A program made the position numbers and the translations under genes. This document shows positions 16,376 through 24,348 of a stretch of 55,417 nucleotides of DNA, one piece after another. The stretch's first letter is position 1, and every line of letters starts with the position of its first letter. The notes beneath the pieces are model-generated. The model searched no databases. It worked only from the letters and a program-made list of their open reading frames with translations, and had not been told where the DNA came from. Origin of the DNA: Marinilabiliales bacterium (GTDB taxonomy: Bacteria; Bacteroidota; Bacteroidia; Bacteroidales; F082); NCBI GenBank assembly GCA_002869365.1, contig PKTA01000142.1:1-55417 (forward strand). Reading direction: 5' to 3'.

Positions 16376-17995
16376 ATGACAGTTGATGCTTTACCTTATA
16401 CAGACTTCTATAAAGCGAAGAAAGGTATATGGTCATGGTTATTCACACTTGACCACAAAAGAATTGCACTTTTATACTTATACGCAATAATAAGTTTCTT
16501 TTTAGTAGGTGCTACGCTTGGTATTTTAATGCGTTTGGAACTTTTCCAACCTGGTAAGGATATTATTGAGCCTCAAACTTATAATCAGATATTTACATTG
16601 CATGGTGTTATAATGATTTTCCTATTCATTATTCCCAGTATACCTGCGATATTTGGCAATTTTCTACTTCCATTAATACTTGGAACAGATGATGTGGCCT
16701 TTCCAAAACTCAACTTACTATCTTTTTATCTCTATGTTTTAGGAGCACTATTTGCTTTATCAACTTTAATTTTTGGTGATGGTCCTGCTGATACCGGTTG
16801 GACATTTTATGCGCCCTATAGTGTAAAAACCGGAACTAATGTTACAATGTCAGTTTTAGCGGCTTTTATACTGGGGTTCTCATCAATACTTACAGGATTA
16901 AACTTTATTGTAACTATTCACCGACTTCGTACACCGGGTATGGGCTTTAATCAAATGCCATTGTTTTCATGGGCACTTTATGCCACATCATGGATACAAG
17001 TACTTGCAACTCCTGTTATTGGAATTACATTATTGATGATAGTTGCGGAGAGGGTTTTCGGTATAGGACTTTTCGACCCCTCCATCGGTGGCGACCCTAT
17101 TCTTTATCAGCATTTATTCTGGATATATTCTCATCCGGCGGTTTATATTATGGCACTTCCGGCCATGGGTGTTGTTTCCGAAATTATTCCAACCTTTGCT
17201 CAGAGAACGATATTCGGCTACAAAGCCATTGCTTATTCCAGTATGGCAATAGCATTTATAGGTTATTTCGTATGGGGACATCATATGTTTACTTCTGGAA
17301 TGAGTGGCCCGGCAGCAATTATTTTCTCTATTCTGACTTTCCTGGTAGCAATTCCAACATCTATTAAAGTATTTAACTGGTTAGCAACACTATACAAAGG
17401 TTCTATTGTTATTGATACACCACTATTATATGCACTGGCATTTATTTTCAACTTCCTAATTGGTGGATTAACAGGTCTATTACTTGGAGCACTTGCGGCC
17501 GACGTTCATGTTCACGATACATATTTTGTTGTGGGACACTTCCATTATGTTATGTTTGGAGGAACAGGATTTGCATTCTTCGGAGCATTACACTATTGGT
17601 TTCCTAAAATATGGGGTAGAATGTACAATAAAAAAGTAGCGAATACTGCATTTGCGATATTCCTTATAGGGTTCAATATTCTGTATTTCCCTATGCTTAT
17701 TCTTGGAATTATGGGTATGCCCAGAAGATATTACGACTATCTACCTGAATTTACTTCCTTGAATCAAATTTCTACTGTCGGCTCATGGATAACAGTTACC
17801 GGCATAATTTTAATGCTTATTAATCTTATTGTAGCAGCAAGAAAAGGAGAAAAGGCTCCTGACAATCCATGGAATGGAATTACTCTGGAATGGCAGACTA
17901 AATCGCCACCACCATTGGAAAATTTCGACAAAATGCCTCAAATTCCGGAAGGAGGACCTTATAATTTTCCAAACGCCTATAAGCATAAACATTAG
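16376..17995 (+). CDS. ctaD: Cytochrome c oxidase subunit I (caa3 type)
   Basis: A 539-residue, 12-helix subunit with all heme-copper ligands: H76 in TLHGVIM for low-spin heme, H253 in YSHPAVYI for CuB with the cross-linked Tyr257, HH in GHHMFTSG, and the two His of VGHFHYVMFGG. Helix VI has the Tyr-Ser pair instead of the Glu of A1 oxidases (HPEVYI), so it is an A2-type enzyme like Thermus caa3. It reduces oxygen and pumps protons at higher oxygen than cbb3. It begins the run ctaD-ctaE-ctaF-ctaC-ctaB. Confidence 0.96.
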   Translation: MTVDALPYTDFYKAKKGIWSWLFTLDHKRIALLYLYAIISFFLVGATLGILMRLELFQPGKDIIEPQTYNQIFTLHGVIMIFLFIIPSIPAIFGNFLLPLILGTDDVAFPKLNLLSFYLYVLGALFALSTLIFGDGPADTGWTFYAPYSVKTGTNVTMSVLAAFILGFSSILTGLNFIVTIHRLRTPGMGFNQMPLFSWALYATSWIQVLATPVIGITLLMIVAERVFGIGLFDPSIGGDPILYQHLFWIYSHPAVYIMALPAMGVVSEIIPTFAQRTIFGYKAIAYSSMAIAFIGYFVWGHHMFTSGMSGPAAIIFSILTFLVAIPTSIKVFNWLATLYKGSIVIDTPLLYALAFIFNFLIGGLTGLLLGALAADVHVHDTYFVVGHFHYVMFGGTGFAFFGALHYWFPKIWGRMYNKKVANTAFAIFLIGFNILYFPMLILGIMGMPRRYYDYLPEFTSLNQISTVGSWITVTGIILMLINLIVAARKGEKAPDNPWNGITLEWQTKSPPPLENFDKMPQIPEGGPYNFPNAYKHKH

Positions 17996-18054
17996 AATCG
18001 TTTTGAAATAATCATTTAATCAATAATCAGAAAATTGTAACACAATATAAAAAT

Positions 18055-18678
18055 ATGGACCATACTTTTCATTTACCAAATTCGGGACATAATTTCGATG
18101 CAAAGTCTTCGAAACTCGGAATGTGGCTGTTCCTATACACAGAACTGCTGCTTTTCGGAGGTTTGTTTTTAGTTTACATGGTTTACAGAGAGTTAAATTC
18201 AGAAGCATTCCTATTGGCTTCTTTCAAACTTAATGTTTGGATGGGTACTTTCAATACTGTTCTGCTAATAACCAGTAGTATGACAATTGCCATGTCGATT
18301 ACAGCACTTCAAAAAGGAAATAAAAAACTTTCTGTTAATCTTATGTGGCTTACAATTATTGCTGCCCTGGGGTTCTTGGTGGTAAAATATTTCGAGTGGG
18401 GAGCAAAATTCGAACATGGACTGGTACCGGGTATGGAACATTACGATACTCTTCCAATGGGAGAAAGACTTTATTTTTATTTGTATTTCTTTATGACCGG
18501 ATTACATGGTCTCCACGTTATTATAGGTGCTATTTTTATATTATTCGTAATTAGAGGAGTTAATAAAGGTACAGTTACACCTGAACGATATTCCTTATCA
18601 GAAAATGCAGGATTATACTGGCACCTTGTGGATCTAGTATGGATTTACCTTTTCCCTTTATTCTATTTAATACATTAA
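18055..18678 (+). CDS. ctaE: Cytochrome c oxidase subunit III
   Basis: A 207-residue membrane protein with five helices, the length of quinol/caa3-type short subunit III. Family marks are KLGMWLFLYTELLLFGGLF near the start, FFMTGLHGLHVIIGAIF (with conserved His) and YWHLVDLVWIYLFPLFY at the end. It supports proton uptake and stability of the oxidase. Three bases separate it from ctaF. Confidence 0.95.
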   Translation: MDHTFHLPNSGHNFDAKSSKLGMWLFLYTELLLFGGLFLVYMVYRELNSEAFLLASFKLNVWMGTFNTVLLITSSMTIAMSITALQKGNKKLSVNLMWLTIIAALGFLVVKYFEWGAKFEHGLVPGMEHYDTLPMGERLYFYLYFFMTGLHGLHVIIGAIFILFVIRGVNKGTVTPERYSLSENAGLYWHLVDLVWIYLFPLFYLIH

Positions 18679-18681
18679 GAT

Positions 18682-18975
18682 ATGAGCGACAATAATAATG
18701 TACATATAAGTTCTTACAAAGAACATTTTAGCACCTGGGCAGCATTGATACTGCTCACGTTTATGACTGTGGCTGTTTCTGTTTTCGGTGCAGAATTAAG
18801 AACACTGTCCGTTGCAACAGCCATGATTATTGCTACAGTAAAAGCTACAGCTGTAGGATACTATTTTATGCATATTAAATATGATCCTAAAATTTATAAG
18901 TGGATGATGGGCACAGTACTTGCTCTTTTCACCTTTTTTATGATAATGTTAACCATCGATTATTTAACAAGATAA
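18682..18975 (+). CDS. ctaF: Cytochrome c oxidase subunit IV
   Basis: A 97-residue protein with three hydrophobic helices; VKATAVGYYFMHIKYD in the middle is typical of the bacterial CyoD/CtaF-type subunit IV. It is an accessory membrane subunit of the caa3 complex. It is spaced three bases from its neighbours on both sides. Confidence 0.92.
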   Translation: MSDNNNVHISSYKEHFSTWAALILLTFMTVAVSVFGAELRTLSVATAMIIATVKATAVGYYFMHIKYDPKIYKWMMGTVLALFTFFMIMLTIDYLTR

Positions 18976-18978
18976 TAT

Positions 18979-19878
18979 ATGAACGCTTCAAATTTTGTTG
19001 AAGGAGTTGATTTTTCACTCTATCTGATTTTATCCATTGCGGTTTTCTTCCTCGTGGGAATTACTGCCGTTATGATTTATTTCCTTATAAGATATCGCAA
19101 AAAAAGAAACCCCGTAGCAACAAACATAGAAGGAAGTTATACTCTGGAAATTATCTGGACAGTTATTCCTACTATTCTGGTATTGATTATGTTTTGGTAC
19201 GGATGGACAGGTTATAAACCAATGCTTACTGCCCCCAATGATGCCATGGAAATAGAAGCCGTAGGGCAGATGTGGAAATGGACTTTCAATTATCCAAACG
19301 GTAAATCTTCCGACACTCTGGTAATTCCAATCGACAAGGCCGTAAAACTCAATTTAGTTTCAAAAGATGTTTTACACTCTCTGTATATTCCTGCATTTAG
19401 GATAAAACAGGATGTTGTTCCGGGAAAAGATTTTTCCATGTGGTTTATAGGTCAGAAATTAGGCAGATACGACATCCTATGTGCAGAATATTGCGGACAG
19501 TTACACTCTTATATGTTAAGTAGTGTTCATGTTATTGAAGAAAATAAATATGATGAGTGGCTTAATAAAAAAGAAGATACGTCCAATGAACACCCAGGAT
19601 TAACTTTGATGAAGAAAAATGCATGTCTATCTTGTCATACTCAGGATGGTACTCGTTTGGTAGGTCCTAGTTTTAAAGATATCATTGGAAAAACTGAGAC
19701 AATTATTGTTGATGGTAAAGAACAAACAATAATCGTTGATCGTGATTACATCTTTAATAAAATTTCAAATCCAACTTCCTCCACTGTAAAAGGTTATCAG
19801 TCGGGGCTTATGCCACAACTTAACTTGTCTGAACAAGAAGTAAACGATATGATCGACTATATATCAACTATTAAATAA
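18979..19878 (+). CDS. ctaC: Cytochrome c oxidase subunit II with fused cytochrome c (caa3)
   Basis: A 299-residue protein: two N-terminal membrane helices (13-37 and 58-78), a cupredoxin CuA domain with ligands H133 and C168, C172, H176, M179 (CAEYCGQLHSYM), and a C-terminal cytochrome c domain with CLSCH (216-220) and a distal Met in GLMPQL. The fused heme makes this a caa3 oxidase that can accept electrons directly at its own heme. Subunit II lies after subunits III and IV here, unlike the common II-I-III order. Confidence 0.96.
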   Translation: MNASNFVEGVDFSLYLILSIAVFFLVGITAVMIYFLIRYRKKRNPVATNIEGSYTLEIIWTVIPTILVLIMFWYGWTGYKPMLTAPNDAMEIEAVGQMWKWTFNYPNGKSSDTLVIPIDKAVKLNLVSKDVLHSLYIPAFRIKQDVVPGKDFSMWFIGQKLGRYDILCAEYCGQLHSYMLSSVHVIEENKYDEWLNKKEDTSNEHPGLTLMKKNACLSCHTQDGTRLVGPSFKDIIGKTETIIVDGKEQTIIVDRDYIFNKISNPTSSTVKGYQSGLMPQLNLSEQEVNDMIDYISTIK

Positions 19879-19901
19879 ATTAAATTTGATAAAACAATTA
19901 T

Positions 19902-20765
19902 ATGAAAAAGTGGATTAGTTTATTGATGGAACTCAATAAAGTTAGAATAACATTTGCTGTTACTCTAACAACTGTGGCCGGATATATTCTGGCTAATAGC
20001 AGTTTCGATACAGGAATAATATTACCCACTTTAGGCATTTTCATCCTTGCATGTGGTTCAGCAGTTTTGAATCATATTCAGGATAGAGATAAGGATGCTA
20101 TTATGGACAGAACAAGTAACCGTCCAATTCCTTCAGGAAGAATAAGCACCTTAGGTGCAAGTATTATTGCTGTAGTGGAGATAATTATTGGTTCTCTTTT
20201 GGTTTATTATGGAAGTGGATTTCTTGCATTACAGTTGAGCCTTCTAGCTTTAATTTGGTATAACGGAATATACACTCCTCTCAAAAGAAAAACAGCCTTT
20301 GCAGTAATTCCCGGAAGTGTAATTGGAGCACTCCCTCCTCTCGTAGGTTGGGTAGCAGCCGGAGGACAACTTTCCGACCCCAAAGCTATGGTATTGGGCT
20401 TATTCTTCTTTATGTGGCAAGTGCCTCATTTTTGGCTTCTTATGCTAAAATACGGACAGGAATATGAGAAAGCAGGATTCAAATCGATTACAACTATGAT
20501 TAGTCCCCAACAAATAAAAAACTCAACATTTTTATGGACGGTTGCAACAGCAGTATCCGCTTTAATGGTAAGTGCATCAGGATTAATCAGTATGGTAATT
20601 TTTAAGATATTAATAGTTATTGCTGCAATTTGGCTTGTTGCAGTTTTCTCCAAACTGATTAAGCCAAAAACAACAAGTTTTAATCCATTTCATTATTTCA
20701 TGCGAATTAATTATTTCGTTCTAATAATGATATTGGTTTTTAGCATTGAACCTTTGATTAAATAA
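19902..20765 (+). CDS. ctaB: Heme O synthase (protoheme IX farnesyltransferase)
   Basis: A 287-residue UbiA-family enzyme with about nine helices. The first Asp motif is NHIQDRDKDAIMDRTSNRP and later segments such as YTPLKRKTAFAVIPGSVIGALPP and FMWQVPHFW are specific for CtaB/CyoE. It adds a farnesyl group to heme b to make heme O, the precursor of heme A for the caa3 oxidase. It follows ctaC by 23 bases and is ended by a terminator. No ctaA (heme A synthase) is visible in the window. Confidence 0.96.
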   Translation: MKKWISLLMELNKVRITFAVTLTTVAGYILANSSFDTGIILPTLGIFILACGSAVLNHIQDRDKDAIMDRTSNRPIPSGRISTLGASIIAVVEIIIGSLLVYYGSGFLALQLSLLALIWYNGIYTPLKRKTAFAVIPGSVIGALPPLVGWVAAGGQLSDPKAMVLGLFFFMWQVPHFWLLMLKYGQEYEKAGFKSITTMISPQQIKNSTFLWTVATAVSALMVSASGLISMVIFKILIVIAAIWLVAVFSKLIKPKTTSFNPFHYFMRINYFVLIMILVFSIEPLIK

Positions 20766-20792
20766 TTGATCGGTATTATTATTTAATATGGT

Positions 20793-20826
20793 AAAGAGCT
20801 GCTTTTTGGCAGCTCTTTTTGTTTTT
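20793..20826 (+). terminator. Rho-independent terminator after ctaB
   Basis: AAAGAGCTGC (20793-20802) pairs perfectly with GCAGCTCTTT (20809-20818) around a six-base loop, followed by T-rich sequence to 20826. Confidence 0.92.
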
Positions 20827-20900
20827 TAAAACCCCAAATAATTAATTCTTTTTTTTGATAAGTTTTTCCTTTTTTTAAGCTGATTTCAAAATGTAAACTT

Positions 20901-20908
20901 TATCTTTG
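20901..20908 (+). promoter_or_regulatory. Candidate -7 promoter element (TATCTTTG) of the cyd operon
   Basis: Exact TAnnTTTG match, 35 bases before the DUF4492 start. Confidence 0.55.
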
Positions 20909-20920
20909 TAGATACTTTTT

Positions 20921-20934
20921 ATGATATATATCAT
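20921..20934. promoter_or_regulatory. FNR/Crp-like palindrome in the cyd leader
   Basis: ATGATATATATCAT is a perfect 14-base palindrome with the TGAT-N4-ATCA core of FNR sites. It starts 12 bases after the -7 element, so it would overlap the early transcribed region, a position that suits repression. Confidence 0.45.
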
Positions 20935-20943
20935 ACCTGTACT

Positions 20944-21156
20944 ATGCTACTAATTAGAAGAATACTAAACTTTTATATTGATGGTTTCAAGTCGATGACG
21001 GTAGGAAAGCGCTTATGGATAATAATCCTGATAAAATTATTCATAATATTTTTTGTGTTGCGTTTATTTTTTTTTCCTGATATCCTGAAATCAAAGTTTG
21101 ATACTGATAAGGAGCGTGGTGATTATGTAATTGAGCAATTAACTAAAGAAAAATAG
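20944..21156 (+). CDS. DUF4492 small membrane protein of the cyd operon
   Basis: A 70-residue protein with a short amphipathic N-terminal part (RRILNFYIDGFKSMTVGKRLW), one hydrophobic helix (IIILIKLFIIFFVLRLFFFP) and a charged tail. This is the DUF4492 pattern, which in Bacteroidota is regularly found directly before cydA. Four bases separate it from cydA. It probably assists assembly or regulation of cytochrome bd; this is from gene association only. Confidence 0.88.
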   Translation: MLLIRRILNFYIDGFKSMTVGKRLWIIILIKLFIIFFVLRLFFFPDILKSKFDTDKERGDYVIEQLTKEK

Positions 21157-21160
21157 AAAT

Positions 21161-22702
21161 ATGGATACTTTCGGCTTAACAGTTGTTGAATGGTCGAGGG
21201 CACAGTTTGCTCTCACAGCCATGTACCATTGGATTTTTGTGCCACTTACACTGGGTACCTCATTTATCGTTGCCATTATGATGACGATATATGTAAAAAC
21301 CGGAAAAGAAATTTGGAAGAATATAACCAAATTCTGGATGACTTTATTCGGTATAAACTTCGCAATCGGAGTTGCCACAGGAATAATACTTGAATTCGAA
21401 TTTGGAACCAATTGGTCGAATTACTCCTGGTTTGTAGGCGATATTTTTGGAGCCCCACTTGCTATTGAAGGCATAATGGCCTTTTTCATGGAATCCACAT
21501 TCATAGAAATATTATTTTTTGGCTGGGGAAGAGTCAGTAAAAAGTTTCATTTGTTATCGGCATGGCTGGTAGCAATAGGCTCAAATTTAAGTGCCCTTTG
21601 GATATTGGTTGCCAATGCCTGGATGCAAAACCCAGTCGGAACGGTATTTAATCCTGATACTGCAAGAAATGAAATGACAAACTTCTGGGATGTCCTTTTC
21701 TCACCAACTGCAGTAAATAAATTTCTACATACAATTTCATCGGCATATGTTCTATCTGCAATATTTGTTATAGGTGTAAGTGCATGGTTTTTACTTAAAA
21801 ACCGAAGAATCGTATTCGCCAAGAAAAGCATGTTGATAGGAGCTGTATTCGGATTAATTAGTGCTTTTTATATGTTTGCAACCGGTGACGAATCGGCACG
21901 ACGGGTTTTCAACGACCAACCCATGAAGTTTGCAGCTATGGAAGGCCTTTATGATGGAGAGAAAAATGCACCATTAGTTGTAATAGGTTTAATGAAGAAA
22001 GTCCCAACACCCGAAAATCCCAAGATGAATGAGTTTGCCTTTAAAATAGAAATCCCGAATATGCTTTCATATATGGCAGCGCTCGATCCAAATGCATTTG
22101 TACCTGGTGTACGCGACCTTGTTCATGGCAGTGAAGAACATGGAATAGTTTCATATTACGAAAGAATAAGAATGGGAAAACTAGCCATAAAGGCTCTCTC
22201 GGATTACAAACTTGCCAAAGAAATTGCCAGTGAACATGAAGCTCAAAAACACCTAAGTGTGTTTAACCAAAATTATAAATATTTTGGCTATGGTTATTAT
22301 AACGATCCTCATCATTTAATACCGAATGTACCTCTGGTTTTCTACTCATTCCATATTATGGTAGGGTTGGGAACCCACTTTCTGATATTATTTATAGTTG
22401 TTTTATTCTTCCTTTTTAAAAGAGATATTGTAAAAGCAAGATGGTTAAATTATGTATCATTATTAACAATACCTCTGGCATATATAGCCTCTCAGGCAGG
22501 CTGGATGGTGGCCGAATTCGGTAGGCAGCCATGGGTTGTGCAGGATTTGATGCCTACTCTCAGCGCGGTATCCAATATAGAATCTAAAAGTGTTATTGTA
22601 ACCTTTGTAATGTTTGCAATTGTATTTACGGTATTGCTTATCGCAGAAATAAAAATAATGCTTAGTCAAATTGTTAAAGAGTCAAAAGTAGAGGAGGATT
22701 AA
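21161..22702 (+). CDS. cydA: Cytochrome bd ubiquinol oxidase subunit I
   Basis: A 513-residue membrane protein. H23 in AQFALTAMYHWIF is the heme ligand near the N-terminus; FHIMVGLG holds the Met/His region for low-spin heme; GRQPW is the strict family motif; the Q-loop lies between about 260 and 375 and includes DPNAFVPGVRDL. CydA oxidises menaquinol and reduces oxygen without proton pumping, with high affinity. It is coupled to DUF4492 upstream and cydB two bases downstream. Confidence 0.97.
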   Translation: MDTFGLTVVEWSRAQFALTAMYHWIFVPLTLGTSFIVAIMMTIYVKTGKEIWKNITKFWMTLFGINFAIGVATGIILEFEFGTNWSNYSWFVGDIFGAPLAIEGIMAFFMESTFIEILFFGWGRVSKKFHLLSAWLVAIGSNLSALWILVANAWMQNPVGTVFNPDTARNEMTNFWDVLFSPTAVNKFLHTISSAYVLSAIFVIGVSAWFLLKNRRIVFAKKSMLIGAVFGLISAFYMFATGDESARRVFNDQPMKFAAMEGLYDGEKNAPLVVIGLMKKVPTPENPKMNEFAFKIEIPNMLSYMAALDPNAFVPGVRDLVHGSEEHGIVSYYERIRMGKLAIKALSDYKLAKEIASEHEAQKHLSVFNQNYKYFGYGYYNDPHHLIPNVPLVFYSFHIMVGLGTHFLILFIVVLFFLFKRDIVKARWLNYVSLLTIPLAYIASQAGWMVAEFGRQPWVVQDLMPTLSAVSNIESKSVIVTFVMFAIVFTVLLIAEIKIMLSQIVKESKVEED

Positions 22703-22704
22703 TC

Positions 22705-23862
22705 ATGTTTGAAAATTTATCATATACAACACTGCAAGAATATTGGTGGATAATTGTTTCCCTTTTGGGAGCAATCTTGGTTTTTATGCTATTCGTTCAA
22801 GGGGGACAAACATTAATATATTCCTTTGGAAAAGATAAGATAAGCCGTAAAATTATTGTCAATGCCCTGGGCAGAAAATGGGATCTTACATTTACTACTT
22901 TGGTAACTTTTGGAGGAGCGGCATTTGCTTCATTTCCACTTTTTTACGCCACAAGTTTCGGTGGTGCTTACTGGGTGTGGATGCTAATTCTGTTCGCATT
23001 TATTATCCAGGCAGTTAGTTATGAATACCGTACAAAACCTAACAATTTCCTTGGGGAAAAAACCTATATGGCATTCTTATTTATTAACGGATTATTGGGA
23101 ACTGTTCTTCTGGGAACGGCTGTTGCAACATTTTTTACCGGCTCCGAATTCTCAATTAATAATATGAATAGTTCATTTTGGCAATCGCCCTATAGAGGAT
23201 TAGAATTGGCATTTAACTTTACAAGTTATTATACATATGTAAATCTTTCTCTTGGTCTGGCAGTTTTCTTCCTCTCAAGAGTACTGGCTTCATTATATTT
23301 TATGAATAGTGTTAGTAATAAGGATATAATTGTAAAATGCCGTAAGTTATTAATTGATAACGCAATACCGTTTTTAATTTTCTTTCTTTTTTTTATTGTA
23401 AACATTTTAATTAAAGATGGTTTTGCTTATAATTCCGTTGGCGGAGAGGTTAGTTTAGTTAAATATAAATACTTCCACAACCTGATAGAAATGCCAGTTG
23501 TGGGACTGATGTTTGTAATTGGGGTTGTTTTGGTGCTTTGGGGAATTATCAATTCTTTTATTAAAGATGACGATGCAGCTTCCAAAGGAATCTGGTTTAC
23601 AGGAGGGGGAACTATTCTTACCGTTTTTGCACTCTTCCTGATTTCAGGATTAAACAATACTTGTTTCTATCCTTCTACTTTTGACTTACAGAGTTCACTT
23701 AACATACGAAATGCATCATCATCAGAATATACTCTGGTGGCCATGTCGTATGTAAGTTTGCTGGTACCGTTTGTAATAGCATATATTTGGTATGAATGGT
23801 CATCTCTTAACAAAGAAAAAATTACCGCAGAGGAAATGGAGAATGATCATCATGCCTATTAA
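22705..23862 (+). CDS. cydB: Cytochrome bd ubiquinol oxidase subunit II
   Basis: A 385-residue protein with about nine membrane helices. The N-terminal segment YTTLQEYWWIIVSLLGAILVFMLFVQGGQTL and the NCLGRKWD-like NALGRKWDLTF are typical for Bacteroidota CydB. A GAGGAGG (22691-22697) inside the end of cydA lies seven bases before the ATG and is a rare Shine-Dalgarno-like site in this window. CydB pairs with CydA to form the oxidase. A repeat-rich spacer follows, then a CydX-like small gene. Confidence 0.96.
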   Translation: MFENLSYTTLQEYWWIIVSLLGAILVFMLFVQGGQTLIYSFGKDKISRKIIVNALGRKWDLTFTTLVTFGGAAFASFPLFYATSFGGAYWVWMLILFAFIIQAVSYEYRTKPNNFLGEKTYMAFLFINGLLGTVLLGTAVATFFTGSEFSINNMNSSFWQSPYRGLELAFNFTSYYTYVNLSLGLAVFFLSRVLASLYFMNSVSNKDIIVKCRKLLIDNAIPFLIFFLFFIVNILIKDGFAYNSVGGEVSLVKYKYFHNLIEMPVVGLMFVIGVVLVLWGIINSFIKDDDAASKGIWFTGGGTILTVFALFLISGLNNTCFYPSTFDLQSSLNIRNASSSEYTLVAMSYVSLLVPFVIAYIWYEWSSLNKEKITAEEMENDHHAY

Positions 23863-23865
23863 TTT

Positions 23866-23965
23866 TAGAGTTGTGAGTTATGAATCAGTCAGTAGACTGA
23901 CAAGTGATGAGTTTTGAGTTGTTTGACATAGAAGTGCCTGAAGTTCTAAGTGCCTAAAGTTGGGC
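23866..23965. repeat. Degenerate repeat-rich spacer after cydB
   Basis: Contains [A/T]TGAGTT heptamers (ATGAGTT-TTGAGTT at 23907-23920, related copies near 23872), a perfect hairpin GTCAGT-AG-ACTGAC (23888-23901), and GTGCCTAAAGTT (23950-23961). That 12-mer is the reverse complement of AACTTTAGGCAC found twice near 34920-35000. Such strings are dispersed in intergenic DNA of this genome. Confidence 0.55.
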
Positions 23966-24008
23966 CTAACTACTAACAATTCACCATTAACGATTAAAAA
24001 AATAAAAT

Positions 24009-24125
24009 ATGTACATAAGAGAAATTATATGGTTTTTAAGTTGGCCTTTTGTTATTTGGTTTTCTTATAAGATGGTTATTTATGCATTGAAAAAATTTGA
24101 GCAGAAAACTGAAAATGCTAAATAG
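24009..24125 (+). CDS. CydX-like 38-residue membrane protein
   Basis: ATG at 24009 to TAG at 24123-24125. The translation begins MYIREIIWFLSWPFVIWF, continues through SYKMVIYALKKFE and ends in a polar tail. It has one aromatic-rich membrane helix followed by a basic, then acidic end, the layout of CydX, the small third subunit of cytochrome bd. It is the first open frame after cydB on the same strand, separated by 146 bases of repeat-like DNA. It is too short for usual gene finders. The identity is inferred from size, topology and place. Confidence 0.65.
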   Translation: MYIREIIWFLSWPFVIWFSYKMVIYALKKFEQKTENAK

Positions 24126-24228
24126 ATCTTATTCTTTGTGGAATGAACTACGGCACCAAAATTTAACGAAGTATCAAATTCGTGATCCGTTCTATAGGCC
24201 TTAAAAGCCTTGGAGTATTAATTCATTT

Positions 24229-24254
24229 ATCCCGATACGCTCTGCTATCGGGAT
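24229..24254. repeat. Palindromic element (REP-like)
   Basis: ATCCCGATA (24229-24237) pairs perfectly with TATCGGGAT (24246-24254) over an eight-base loop. There is no T run after it. The rest of 24126-24348 holds no gene that I can see. Confidence 0.5.
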
Positions 24255-24348
24255 TCGTTCTACTTACAAATATTAATGCACTTTGATTTTAATATTTGAG
24301 TTTCACGAATAAATATCATTAATTTAGCCATTAATAAAAAGAAAGATT

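Noticed and set aside
16969-17367. 132-codon frame inside ctaD in another phase
   Set aside because: Entirely overlaps a strongly supported oxidase gene; low-quality composition typical of a shadow frame.
24229-24254. Terminator after the CydX-like gene
   Set aside because: Perfect stem but no T run and 100 bases from the stop; better seen as a palindromic repeat.
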